A DNA stretch of 64,000 nucleotides, taken from the NCBI RefSeq assembly GCF_004785795.1, contig NZ_SRRO01000001.1, positions 4,216,001 through 4,280,000 of the forward strand, written 5' to 3'. The stretch is from Nocardioides eburneiflavus. GTDB taxonomy: Bacteria; Actinomycetota; Actinomycetes; Propionibacteriales; Nocardioidaceae. A program made the position numbers and the translations under genes. Of this stretch, positions 40,702 to 50,033 are shown in pieces (positions within the stretch are counted from its first letter, which is position 1; each line of letters opens with the position of its first letter). Under the pieces are notes generated by a model, which worked only from the letters and a program-made list of their open reading frames with translations, had not been told where the DNA came from and made no database searches.

Positions 40702-41196
40702 TCACCGCACGAACTGGAGGTTGTCGGTCAGCCACCGGTCGCCCTCGCGGACGAGCTCGAGCCGCAGGCGGTAGTAGCGGACCTGTCCCTCGCCCCTCGT
40801 ACCGGTGTTGGACACGGTGCTGTTGGCCGCGACCAGGACCGTCGCGGAGTCCTCGTCCTGGTCACCCACGCCGAGCGCGACGACCTCGGGCACCGAGGTG
40901 GCCTCGGTCCGGACGGCCTCGCGGACCAGCGTCTCGCGCTGCGCCGCGTACTGCTCGGCGAACTCGCCGGTCGCGCCCGCGAGCACGGCGTCGACCAGCC
41001 GTTCCATGTCCTCGTGGTCGACGGTGAGGAAGGCCAGCGCCTCGGCGCGGGCCGCGGCTGCGGCGTCCTGCTGCGCAGCAGTCAGCTCGGTGTCGACGGC
41101 GTCGCGGGAGGTGACGACGAGCCCGATCGCGACGAGCAGGCCGACCAGCACGACGGTGAGTCCGCCTGCCGCCCAGTTCCGTGCTCGTACGCCCAC
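40702..41196 (-). CDS. Mce-associated membrane-like protein
   Basis: Protein of 164 residues with one N-terminal membrane helix (about 9-29, AAGGLTVVLVGLLVAIGLVV) and an NTF2-like extracytoplasmic domain (AAAARAEALAFLTVDHEDM, FAEQYAAQRETLV, ATVLVAANSTVSN, ending WLTDNLQFVR). Same layout as its downstream neighbour. First gene of the pair. The GTG at 41196 has a TAGGTT box six bases upstream. Function unknown apart from the family resemblance. Confidence 0.75.
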   Translation of the reverse strand: MGVRARNWAAGGLTVVLVGLLVAIGLVVTSRDAVDTELTAAQQDAAAAARAEALAFLTVDHEDMERLVDAVLAGATGEFAEQYAAQRETLVREAVRTEATSVPEVVALGVGDQDEDSATVLVAANSTVSNTGTRGEGQVRYYRLRLELVREGDRWLTDNLQFVR

Positions 41197-41202
41197 GCGG
41201 CG

Positions 41203-41208
41203 AACCTA
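41203..41208 (-). promoter_or_regulatory. -10 box, leaderless start of the Mce-associated pair
   Basis: TAGGTT on the minus strand, 6 nt before the GTG at 41196. Confidence 0.55.
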
Positions 41209-41248
41209 GCCCAACGGAGCGGCGCCGTGCGGGTGATCGGCGCGTCCC

Positions 41249-41254
41249 TAGACT
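41249..41254 (+). promoter_or_regulatory. -10 box, leaderless start of the ion channel gene
   Basis: TAGACT, 8 nt before the GTG at 41263, which is preferred over in-frame starts further upstream. Confidence 0.5.
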
Positions 41255-41262
41255 GCGTCATC

Positions 41263-41922
41263 GTGAGCCGACCGCTGCGCTACCTCGTCGAGCACCCCTC
41301 CGCGATGTTGCTGGGCGCGCAGCTGCTGCAGGTGCTCCTGTGGCCGTTCCTCGACGACTCCGTGGTGGGTCGCGCGGGCCTCGGTGGCATCGGGATGCTG
41401 GCCGTCGCCGCGGCTGTCCTGGCGGTCCGACGCACCCCCATGGCGAGCCGGGTGATCCTGCTGCTCGGCGCGCCGGCCATGGTGCTGACGTTGATCGAGC
41501 CCGTGTTCGCCGATGAGGACGTCGTCGTGCTGCTCTCCGGCGTGCTGCACACGCCGTTCTACTTCTACGTGTCCTACGCGATGCTGCGTTACCTCCTCCA
41601 CGACGACAAGGTCACGACCGACGAGTACTTCGCCACCGGTGCTGCGTTCACCGTGGTCGCGTGGGGCTTCGCGTACCTCTTCTCCTGCGTCCAGGTCGTG
41701 TGGCCGGGCTCGTTCAGCAGCGGCAGCGGCGCCGTCGACCAGACCTGGTTCGAGCTGCTCTACCTGTCGTTCTCGATCCTGACGAGCGTCGGGCTCTCGG
41801 ACATCGTCGCCGTGGGCGCCCAGGCGCGGTCGGTGGTGATGGTCGAGATGATGACCGGCGTGTTCTACATCGCGATGGTCGTGGCACGCATGGTCGGCCT
41901 GACCATCCTGCGCCAGCGCTGA
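41263..41922 (+). CDS. Ion channel family membrane protein
   Basis: Membrane protein of 219 residues with about six hydrophobic segments. The last two flank a pore-like loop LLYLSFSILTSVGLSDIV, where TSVGLSD (about 173-179) aligns with the K+ channel filter TVGYGD but lacks the canonical GYG. N-terminal helices include LLGAQLLQVLLWPFL and GMLAVAAAVLAV. Family call is ion_trans_2; ion selectivity cannot be assumed. Divergent from the Mce-associated pair. Confidence 0.78.
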   Translation: MSRPLRYLVEHPSAMLLGAQLLQVLLWPFLDDSVVGRAGLGGIGMLAVAAAVLAVRRTPMASRVILLLGAPAMVLTLIEPVFADEDVVVLLSGVLHTPFYFYVSYAMLRYLLHDDKVTTDEYFATGAAFTVVAWGFAYLFSCVQVVWPGSFSSGSGAVDQTWFELLYLSFSILTSVGLSDIVAVGAQARSVVMVEMMTGVFYIAMVVARMVGLTILRQR

Positions 41923-41936
41923 CCCGGACGCCGACG

Positions 41937-42494
41937 TCAGGCCTCGTCCTCCTCGTCGTCCAGGAGGCCCTCCTGCTCGGCCTCCCGCACGATGCGGCGT
42001 ACGTTCTCGATGCTGCCGCAGCCGGCGTCGAGCTGCTTGTTGCGCTCGGTGGCGAAGGCCACTCCCAGCTCGGCGCGCACCTGCTCGCCGACCTCCTCCC
42101 GAGCGGGGTTGAGGATCGTCAGCTCCTCCTCGGTGAGGTGGTGGTTGAGCGCGGTCGCGAGCTCCTCCACGGCGTCGTCGAACGCCTGGGTGTCGGTGCC
42201 CTTGAGCTCCAGCACCTTGAGCATGGCCTCATGGCCCTCGGCGTGCTCCTCCTCGCCGTGCTCGGCCTCGTGCTCGGTGATCGCGTCCTTGCGCCGCAGC
42301 TTGGGGTAGACGTGCTGCTCCTCCGCCTCGGCGTGCGCGACGTGGAGGGCGGCGAGCGCCTGCCGCACGGCGTCGCGGTCCGAGGAGCTGTCGCGCAGCT
42401 GGCGCATCAGTGACTCGAAGCGGCGGTGGTCCTCGAGGATGAGGTCGATGACGTCGCCGGAGACCGGCCTGCCCAGGTCGATGGGGGTGCTCAT
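41937..42494 (-). CDS. Hemerythrin domain-containing protein
   Basis: Non-heme di-iron protein of 185 residues. Iron-ligand pattern: H in LILEDHRRFESLM (about residue 23), H in LHVAHAEAEEQHVYPKL with Glu, H in EHAEGHEAM and H in LNHHLTEEE, the HHE/hemerythrin order. The C-terminal 40 residues are acidic. Actinobacterial members are linked to oxygen, NO or redox sensing; no specific partner here. Confidence 0.92.
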   Translation of the reverse strand: MSTPIDLGRPVSGDVIDLILEDHRRFESLMRQLRDSSSDRDAVRQALAALHVAHAEAEEQHVYPKLRRKDAITEHEAEHGEEEHAEGHEAMLKVLELKGTDTQAFDDAVEELATALNHHLTEEELTILNPAREEVGEQVRAELGVAFATERNKQLDAGCGSIENVRRIVREAEQEGLLDDEEDEA

Positions 42495-42501
42495 GGTGGC
42501 G

Positions 42502-42507
42502 ACGCTA
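42502..42507 (-). promoter_or_regulatory. -10 box, leaderless start of the hemerythrin gene
   Basis: TAGCGT on the minus strand, 7 nt before the ATG at 42494. Confidence 0.5.
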
Positions 42508-42559
42508 GCGAGCGCCCCCGACGGGGACCAGCGCCCACCTCCGGATGGGTGGGCATGCC

Positions 42560-42565
42560 TATGCT
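42560..42565 (+). promoter_or_regulatory. -10 box, leaderless start of the DUF1707 gene
   Basis: TATGCT, 6 nt before the GTG at 42572. Confidence 0.5.
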
Positions 42566-42571
42566 GGCGAC

Positions 42572-43090
42572 GTGTCGGAGATCGAGGTGTGGCGACAGTT
42601 CGACCACGACCCGCGCAACCCGGCGAACCGGACGATCCGGGCCTCGGACCGCGATCGCGCCGTGATCGAGACCGTCCTCGGCGAGGCGTTCGCAGAGGGA
42701 CGCCTCACCCGCACCGAGTACGACGAGCGCACCGACGCCGCGCTCGCCAGCCGCATGCTCGGGGACCTCGTGCCACTCGTCGAGGACCTTCCTGTCGCCC
42801 GCGCGCCTCGTACGGACATCCCGCGGGCCGCCGCGAAGGCGTACGCCCACCAGCGCCGTCAGGCCACGTGGGGGTTCCTGTCGGCGTCCTTGATCTGCTG
42901 GGTCATCTGGTTGGCGTCGAGCCTCGGCGGCGACGGCTTCGACGGTGGGTTCCCGTGGCCCCTCTTCGTCATGCTGGGCACCGGCCTGAACGCAGGTCGG
43001 GTGGTCTGGCAGAAGGACGAGATCATCGAGGCAGAGACGCGGCGACTGGAGAAGCGCGAGCGCACCCGGATCCGGAGGCACGAGGACTGA
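42572..43090 (+). CDS. DUF1707 and 2TM domain protein
   Basis: Protein of 172 residues. Residues about 22-75 (IRASDRDRAVIETVLGEAFAEGRLTR then EYDERTDAALASRMLGDL) are the DUF1707/SHOCT-like region common in actinobacterial membrane proteins. Residues 100-150 contain two membrane helices (WGFLSASLICWVIWLASSL, PLFVMLGTGLNAGRVV) and the end is basic. Possibly a membrane-associated accessory protein; no function assigned. Its stop is ten bases from the convergent uvrB stop. Confidence 0.85.
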   Translation: MSEIEVWRQFDHDPRNPANRTIRASDRDRAVIETVLGEAFAEGRLTRTEYDERTDAALASRMLGDLVPLVEDLPVARAPRTDIPRAAAKAYAHQRRQATWGFLSASLICWVIWLASSLGGDGFDGGFPWPLFVMLGTGLNAGRVVWQKDEIIEAETRRLEKRERTRIRRHED

Positions 43091-43100
43091 GCGCTGTCGC

Positions 43101-45230
<2,130 letters not shown>

Positions 45231-45236
45231 GCGTCG

Positions 45237-45242
45237 AGCCTA
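45237..45242 (-). promoter_or_regulatory. -10 box, leaderless start of uvrB
   Basis: TAGGCT on the minus strand, 6 nt before the ATG at 45230. Confidence 0.55.
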
Positions 45243-45267
45243 CGGGGAGGCACCGACAGTGACGTCA

Positions 45268-45273
45268 TACGCT
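45268..45273 (+). promoter_or_regulatory. -10 box, leaderless start of the APH-like gene
   Basis: TACGCT, 6 nt before the GTG at 45280, which selects that start over in-frame alternatives inside the uvrB promoter. Confidence 0.5.
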
Positions 45274-45279
45274 CGCGCG

Positions 45280-46086
45280 GTGCCACATCCCTCCCCGCCG
45301 CCCGACCACGTCCTCGACCTGTTCGCGGCCGAGGGCGTGCTGGAGCCGCTGCCCGGCGGCCAGGGGACGAGCTGGCGGGCCGGAGACCTGGTCCTGTCGC
45401 CCGGTCATGACGAGTCGGAGACGTGGCTGGCGCCGATCCAGGCCCGGCTGGCCGTACGTCTCGACGAGTCGTTGCCCCACTCGCTCCGGCTGGCGATGCC
45501 CGTCCCGGCCCGGGACGGAAACCTGACTGTGGACGGCTGGGCCGCCACCCGCTTCGAGCCGGGCACCACGCCGTGCCACGACCTGGCGACCCTGCGGGCC
45601 ACGGCCCACCTGCTCCACGCACACCTCGCTACCTCGGTCCCCGAGCGGCCCGACGGGCTCGACGCCCGCACCGGCCGCTGGGCCGACGCGGAGCGACAGG
45701 CGTACGACGCCGACGCCGCGCAGCGTGCCGCAGCCGGGCGGCCCGAGGCCGGGCTCGCCGACCTCGTGCGCGCCCTGACCGCGGGCCTCGACAACACCGA
45801 CCTCGGCCGCGAGCAGCTCGTCCACGGCGATCTCGCGGGCAACGTCCTGCTCGATGCGACCGGTGCCCCCTTCGTCATCGACCTCTCCCCCGCCTGGCGC
45901 TCCCCGCTGTGGGCGGAGGCGGTCTGCGTGCTGGACGCCGTGCTCTGGCTCGGTGCCCCGGTCGCCGCGCTGGACGAGTGGCGCCATGGCGTCCAGAGGG
46001 AGGCGATGCTGCGTGCCGCGCTCTTCCGGGTGCTGTCCGACCGCCCGTGCGACGTCGAGCGGTACGCCGCGCTCGGGCTGGCCTGA
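45280..46086 (+). CDS. Aminoglycoside phosphotransferase-like protein
   Basis: Kinase-fold protein of 268 residues related to the TIGR02569/APH group. The catalytic loop is LVHGDLAGNVLLD (about 180-192), with H-G-D and N as in APH enzymes, and IDLSPAWR supplies the DFG-like metal-binding Asp. N-terminal EPLPGGQGTSWRAGDLVL is the nucleotide-loop side. There is no reason to infer antibiotic resistance; most chromosomal members have unknown substrates. Divergent from uvrB. Confidence 0.8.
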   Translation: MPHPSPPPDHVLDLFAAEGVLEPLPGGQGTSWRAGDLVLSPGHDESETWLAPIQARLAVRLDESLPHSLRLAMPVPARDGNLTVDGWAATRFEPGTTPCHDLATLRATAHLLHAHLATSVPERPDGLDARTGRWADAERQAYDADAAQRAAAGRPEAGLADLVRALTAGLDNTDLGREQLVHGDLAGNVLLDATGAPFVIDLSPAWRSPLWAEAVCVLDAVLWLGAPVAALDEWRHGVQREAMLRAALFRVLSDRPCDVERYAALGLA

Positions 46087-46156
46087 TCAGCGCACGCGGT
46101 CGAGGGGATCACCAGCACCCGCCGCGTCGCGCCACGAGCTCGCTGGGTCCCGTGGC

Positions 46157-46162
46157 TAGATT
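46157..46162 (+). promoter_or_regulatory. -10 box, leaderless start of the phospholipase D family gene
   Basis: TAGATT, 6 nt before the GTG at 46169. Confidence 0.55.
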
Positions 46163-46168
46163 GAGCGC

Positions 46169-47413
46169 GTGACCGTCGCCCGCACGCTGACCGCCCTGCG
46201 GCGCACCCTGCTCGGTCTCGTCGGGCTGCAGGTCGGCCTCGCGGTCGCGCTCTCGCTCATCGACTCCTACCGACGCCGGGGCAAGAAGCCGAAGCCCTTC
46301 CCCGTCAGCGGACCCGACACGGTGCCGGTGGGCGACGGGGAGATCACGACGTACACGTTCGGCCGCGACCTCTACGACGACATGCTCGCCGCGATCGACG
46401 GCGCGAAGAAGCAGATCCTCTTCGAGACCTACATCTGGAAGGGCGACGACATCGGGTGGAAGTTCAAGACCGCCCTGACCGCGGCCGCTGCCCGCGGCGT
46501 CGACGTGCACTGCGTCTACGATGGCTTCGCCAACATGGTGGTCTCCCCCGCGTTCAAGCGCTTCCCACCCTCCCTCAAGGTGCTGCGCTACCCCGTGTGG
46601 ACGGCCGGCCTCCGGGTGTGGGACCTGCGCCGCTACGGCCGCAACCACCGCAAGATGCTCGTCGTGGACGAGGAGGTCGCCTTCCTCGGCGGCTACAACA
46701 TCGGCTCGGCGTACGCCACCGAGTGGCGCGACACCCACGTGCGCATCACCGGCCCCGGGGTGTGGGACATGAAGCGGGCGTTCGCCGACTTCTGGAACCT
46801 CAACCGCCACCACCGGCTGCGCCGCAACGAGCGACCGCTGCTCCTCGAGACGGCGTCGGACTGGGACCCCCAGATCCGGGTGCACAAGAACGTCCCGCGC
46901 CAGTGGAACTTCCCGATCCGCAGCATGTACCTCGAGGCGATCAACCGCGCGAGCCGCAACATCTGGCTCACCACGGCGTACTTCCTGCCCGACCAGGACT
47001 TCGTCGACGCGCTGGCCGAGGCGGCACGGCGGGGAGTCGACGTACGGATCCTGTTGCCGCTGAAGTCCAACCACATCGTCGCCGACTGGATCTCGCGCGG
47101 CTACTACGGCCAGCTGCTCGGCGCCGGGGCGCGCATCCTGCGGTTCCGCGACGCGATGGTGCACGCCAAGACCGCGACCATCGACGGCAGCTGGTCGACG
47201 GTCGGCACCGCCAACATCGACCGGCTGAGCCTCCAGGGCAACTACGAGATCAACCTCGAGGTCATCGATCCGGCGTTCGCCGCGGTGATGGAGGAGGTCT
47301 TCCGCACCGACGAGTCCAACTGCCTGGAGCTGACCCTCGACGAGTGGGAGGCGCGCGACCTCAACCGGAAGTTCACCGAGAGCTTCCTGGCTCCGCTGCG
47401 GCCGCTGCTGTGA
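46169..47413 (+). CDS. Phospholipase D / cardiolipin synthase family protein
   Basis: Membrane-anchored phosphatidyltransferase of 414 residues. One N-terminal helix (about 10-30) is followed by two HxKx4D motifs: NHRKMLVVDEEVAFLGG (about 159-175) and MVHAKTATIDGSWSTVGTAN (about 331-350), both intact. This is the two-motif arrangement of bacterial cardiolipin synthases (ClsB-like), though mycobacteria-type organisms often use a different enzyme, so another phosphodiester substrate is possible. Monocistronic, 40 bases before argS. Confidence 0.87.
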   Translation: MTVARTLTALRRTLLGLVGLQVGLAVALSLIDSYRRRGKKPKPFPVSGPDTVPVGDGEITTYTFGRDLYDDMLAAIDGAKKQILFETYIWKGDDIGWKFKTALTAAAARGVDVHCVYDGFANMVVSPAFKRFPPSLKVLRYPVWTAGLRVWDLRRYGRNHRKMLVVDEEVAFLGGYNIGSAYATEWRDTHVRITGPGVWDMKRAFADFWNLNRHHRLRRNERPLLLETASDWDPQIRVHKNVPRQWNFPIRSMYLEAINRASRNIWLTTAYFLPDQDFVDALAEAARRGVDVRILLPLKSNHIVADWISRGYYGQLLGAGARILRFRDAMVHAKTATIDGSWSTVGTANIDRLSLQGNYEINLEVIDPAFAAVMEEVFRTDESNCLELTLDEWEARDLNRKFTESFLAPLRPLL

Positions 47414-47439
47414 GTGCCCGGGAGCACGGCACGCCGCAG

Positions 47440-47445
47440 TAGCCT
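47440..47445 (+). promoter_or_regulatory. -10 box, leaderless start of argS
   Basis: TAGCCT, 7 nt before the ATG at 47453. Confidence 0.5.
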
Positions 47446-47452
47446 TCGCGCC

Positions 47453-49189
47453 ATGCCGTCCGCGTCCGCCACTCTCGCGCCCGTCGTCTCCGCAGCGATC
47501 GAGGAGGCCTTCGGCCCGGAGCACCGCGACGCCGACCCGGTCCTGCGACCGAGCCAGTTCGCCGACCTCCAGTCCAACGCGGCCCTCGCCCTGGCCAAGG
47601 GGCTCGGGATGCCGCCACGCGAGGTGGCCCAGCGGATCGTCGAGGCACCGTCGGTCCGGGCACTGGCCGGCGACGTGTGCGAGTCGATCGAGATCAGCGG
47701 ACCGGGCTTCATCAACCTGACGCTGGGCGGGAGCTGGCTCGGCTCCGCCGCCGAGGCGCTGGCGGCGGATGCCCGTACGGGGGTGCCGCGAGAGAGCCCG
47801 GAGCGGGTCGTCATCGACTACTCCGCGCCCAACGTGGCCAAGGAGATGCACGTCGGGCACCTGCGCACCACCGTCGTGGGCGACGCCCTCGCGCGGGTGC
47901 TCGAGCACCTCGGCCACACCGTCGTCCGGCAGAACCACATCGGCGACTGGGGCACACCCTTCGGCATGCTCATCGAGCACCTCCTCGACGTCGGCGAGGG
48001 CTCCGCCGAGGCGTTGCTGGTCGAGACCGACCCGAACACCTTCTACCAGGCGGCCCGACGGAACTTCGACGACGAACCCGGGTTCGCCGTCCGCGCCCGG
48101 GCCCGCGTCGTCGCGCTCCAGGGCGGCGACCCCGACACCCTGCGGCTGTGGGGCGAGCTGGTCGACCTGTCGAAGCACTACTTCAACGCGATCTACTCCC
48201 GGCTCGGGGTGAGCCTGACCGACGCCGACCTCGCGGGCGAGTCGACCTACAACGCGGACCTGCCGCGGGTCTGCGACGAGCTCGTCGAGGCCGGCATCGC
48301 CACCGTCAGCGACGGCGCGCTGTGCGTGTTCCTCGACGGCTTCACCGGCCGCGAGGGCAAGCCGCTCCCCCTCATCATCCGCAAGTCGGACGGCGGCTAC
48401 GGCTACGGCACCACCGACCTCGCCACCGTGCGTCGCCGGGTGCGCGACCTCGAGGCCGACCGGATGCTCTACGTGATCGGCGCGCCCCAGGCGCTGCACC
48501 TGCAGATGGTGTGGGCGACCGCACGCCGCGCGGGCTGGCTGCCGGAGGACGTACGCCCGGTGCACGTGCGGATCGGCAACGTCCTCGACCCGGACCGCAA
48601 GATCCTCAAGACCCGCTCCGGCGCGCCGCTCCGCCTGATGGCCCTGCTCGACGAGGCCGTCGCCACCGCCCGCGGCGCGCTGGACGAGGACCGTCCCGGG
48701 CTCTGCGAGGACGAGCGCGCGACGCTGGCGCCGCAGGTGGGGATCGGGGCGGTCAAGTACGCCGACCTCTCCGTGGCCCACGACAGCGGGTACGTCTTCG
48801 ACCTCGACCGGATGGTGGCCCTCCACGGCAACACCAGCCGCTACCTGCAGTACGCCGTGGCCCGCACGCGGTCGGTGCTCCGGAAGGCGGGGGCGGCCCC
48901 CGCCGAGGGGCCGGTCGTGGTCACCGAGCCCGAGGAGCGGGCGCTGGTGCTGTCGCTCCTCGACTTCGGCGACGTCGTCGGCGAGGTCGGCCGCGAGCTC
49001 GAGCCGCACCGGCTGTGCACCTACCTGTTCGAGCTGGCACAGACGTTCTCGGTGTTCTACGAGCAGTGCCCGATCCTCGTGGCCGAGCCGCCGGCGCGGG
49101 CCTCACGCCTGGTGCTGACCCGGCTCACCGGTGACGTGCTGGCCCGGGGCCTGCACCTGCTCGGGATCGAGACGCCCGAGACGATGTGA
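47453..49189 (+). CDS. argS: Arginyl-tRNA synthetase
   Basis: Class I synthetase charging tRNA-Arg. The 578-residue protein has the N-terminal Add-1 domain, DYSAPNVAKEMHVGHLRTTVVGD (HIGH motif as HVGH, about residues 128-140), HIGDWGTPFGMLIEHLL, a KMSK-equivalent region KILKTRSGAPLR, and the C-terminal DALR anticodon domain (EPHRLCTYLFELAQTFSVFYEQCPIL). Its last 65 bases overlap the convergent membrane-protein gene. Confidence 0.96.
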   Translation: MPSASATLAPVVSAAIEEAFGPEHRDADPVLRPSQFADLQSNAALALAKGLGMPPREVAQRIVEAPSVRALAGDVCESIEISGPGFINLTLGGSWLGSAAEALAADARTGVPRESPERVVIDYSAPNVAKEMHVGHLRTTVVGDALARVLEHLGHTVVRQNHIGDWGTPFGMLIEHLLDVGEGSAEALLVETDPNTFYQAARRNFDDEPGFAVRARARVVALQGGDPDTLRLWGELVDLSKHYFNAIYSRLGVSLTDADLAGESTYNADLPRVCDELVEAGIATVSDGALCVFLDGFTGREGKPLPLIIRKSDGGYGYGTTDLATVRRRVRDLEADRMLYVIGAPQALHLQMVWATARRAGWLPEDVRPVHVRIGNVLDPDRKILKTRSGAPLRLMALLDEAVATARGALDEDRPGLCEDERATLAPQVGIGAVKYADLSVAHDSGYVFDLDRMVALHGNTSRYLQYAVARTRSVLRKAGAAPAEGPVVVTEPEERALVLSLLDFGDVVGEVGRELEPHRLCTYLFELAQTFSVFYEQCPILVAEPPARASRLVLTRLTGDVLARGLHLLGIETPETM

Positions 49190-50033
49190 CCGTGCGCCCG
49201 GCGCCCGCCTCGAGCGCAAGGATCCATCCGGCGACCACGGCCGTCCAGGCCAGCCCCACGACGTACGCCGTCGCCTGCCACGTCCCCCAGGCCAGCGCGT
49301 CGCCGTACCTCAGCAGCGCAACCGTCTGGAGGACCACGAAGGTGGTGCCCGTCAGGCCCAGCGGGCGGACGTCGTCGATGTCGTCGACGAGGCGGGCGTG
49401 GCCCGCGGCCCACCCGAGGCCGACGAGCCACGCGCCGACGGCCCGAGCCGTCAGCGGGGTGAGCGGCCACGCCCATCCGTCAGCCGCCCACTGGGGAGCC
49501 ACCAGCAGCGCCAGGCCGGATGCGACCAGCACCGCGGCGAGGCCCACGAGCAGCCACCCGAGGCCGGCTGGGAGACGTCGTCGGTCGCGCATGCCTGCCG
49601 GCGCGCGCCTCCCACGCGCCTGGAGAAGCAGTGCAGCGAGCATGGCCAGGGGGACGCCTGCATAGATGGCGAGCCAGCCCCAGGTGACCGCCCGAGCACT
49701 GACCGGGTGCTGGGCGCCGAGGTGGAGCTTGTCGAGGTGCACGAGCGTGACGGCCAACGTGAGCACCGTGAAGACCAGCACCGCCCAGACAGCGAGTCGA
49801 GCGGAGGTCCACCTCGACGATCGCGCGCCGGCGACCTCGAGGACGGCGCTGGACCCGTACGCCGCGCCGAGGAACACGGCCGTCATGCGGACGTCGATCG
49901 TCCACGAGAACCAGTCCGCCGTGCGGGTGGGGAAGGCGGTGAGCTGGAGGCCGGCCAGGAAAACGAGCACGGCGGCCACGGCCAGCAGGCGGCGCATCGC
50001 AGCCGTGACCGTGCCGTCGGTGACGGCAGTCAT
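49125..50033 (-). CDS. Hypothetical multi-pass membrane protein
   Basis: Protein of 302 residues with about eight hydrophobic segments (for example LLAVAAVLVFLAGLQL, LAVWAVLVFTVLTLAVTLV, LAMLAALLLQARG, LLVGLAAVLVASGLALLVA). No family signature was recognised. It follows the flavoprotein gene at 50030 with an ATGA-type overlap, so it may work with it. The C-terminal tail is Arg/Ser/Gly-rich and is encoded within the argS 3' end on the other strand. Confidence 0.75.
   Translation of the reverse strand: MTAVTDGTVTAAMRRLLAVAAVLVFLAGLQLTAFPTRTADWFSWTIDVRMTAVFLGAAYGSSAVLEVAGARSSRWTSARLAVWAVLVFTVLTLAVTLVHLDKLHLGAQHPVSARAVTWGWLAIYAGVPLAMLAALLLQARGRRAPAGMRDRRRLPAGLGWLLVGLAAVLVASGLALLVAPQWAADGWAWPLTPLTARAVGAWLVGLGWAAGHARLVDDIDDVRPLGLTGTTFVVLQTVALLRYGDALAWGTWQATAYVVGLAWTAVVAGWILALEAGAGRTVTSSRASRSRAGAGPGPARHR

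Noticed and set aside
45280..46086. Antibiotic resistance gene (aminoglycoside phosphotransferase)
   Set aside because: Only the kinase fold motif is shared; chromosomal APH-like proteins of this type are generally housekeeping or unknown, and there is no mobile context.
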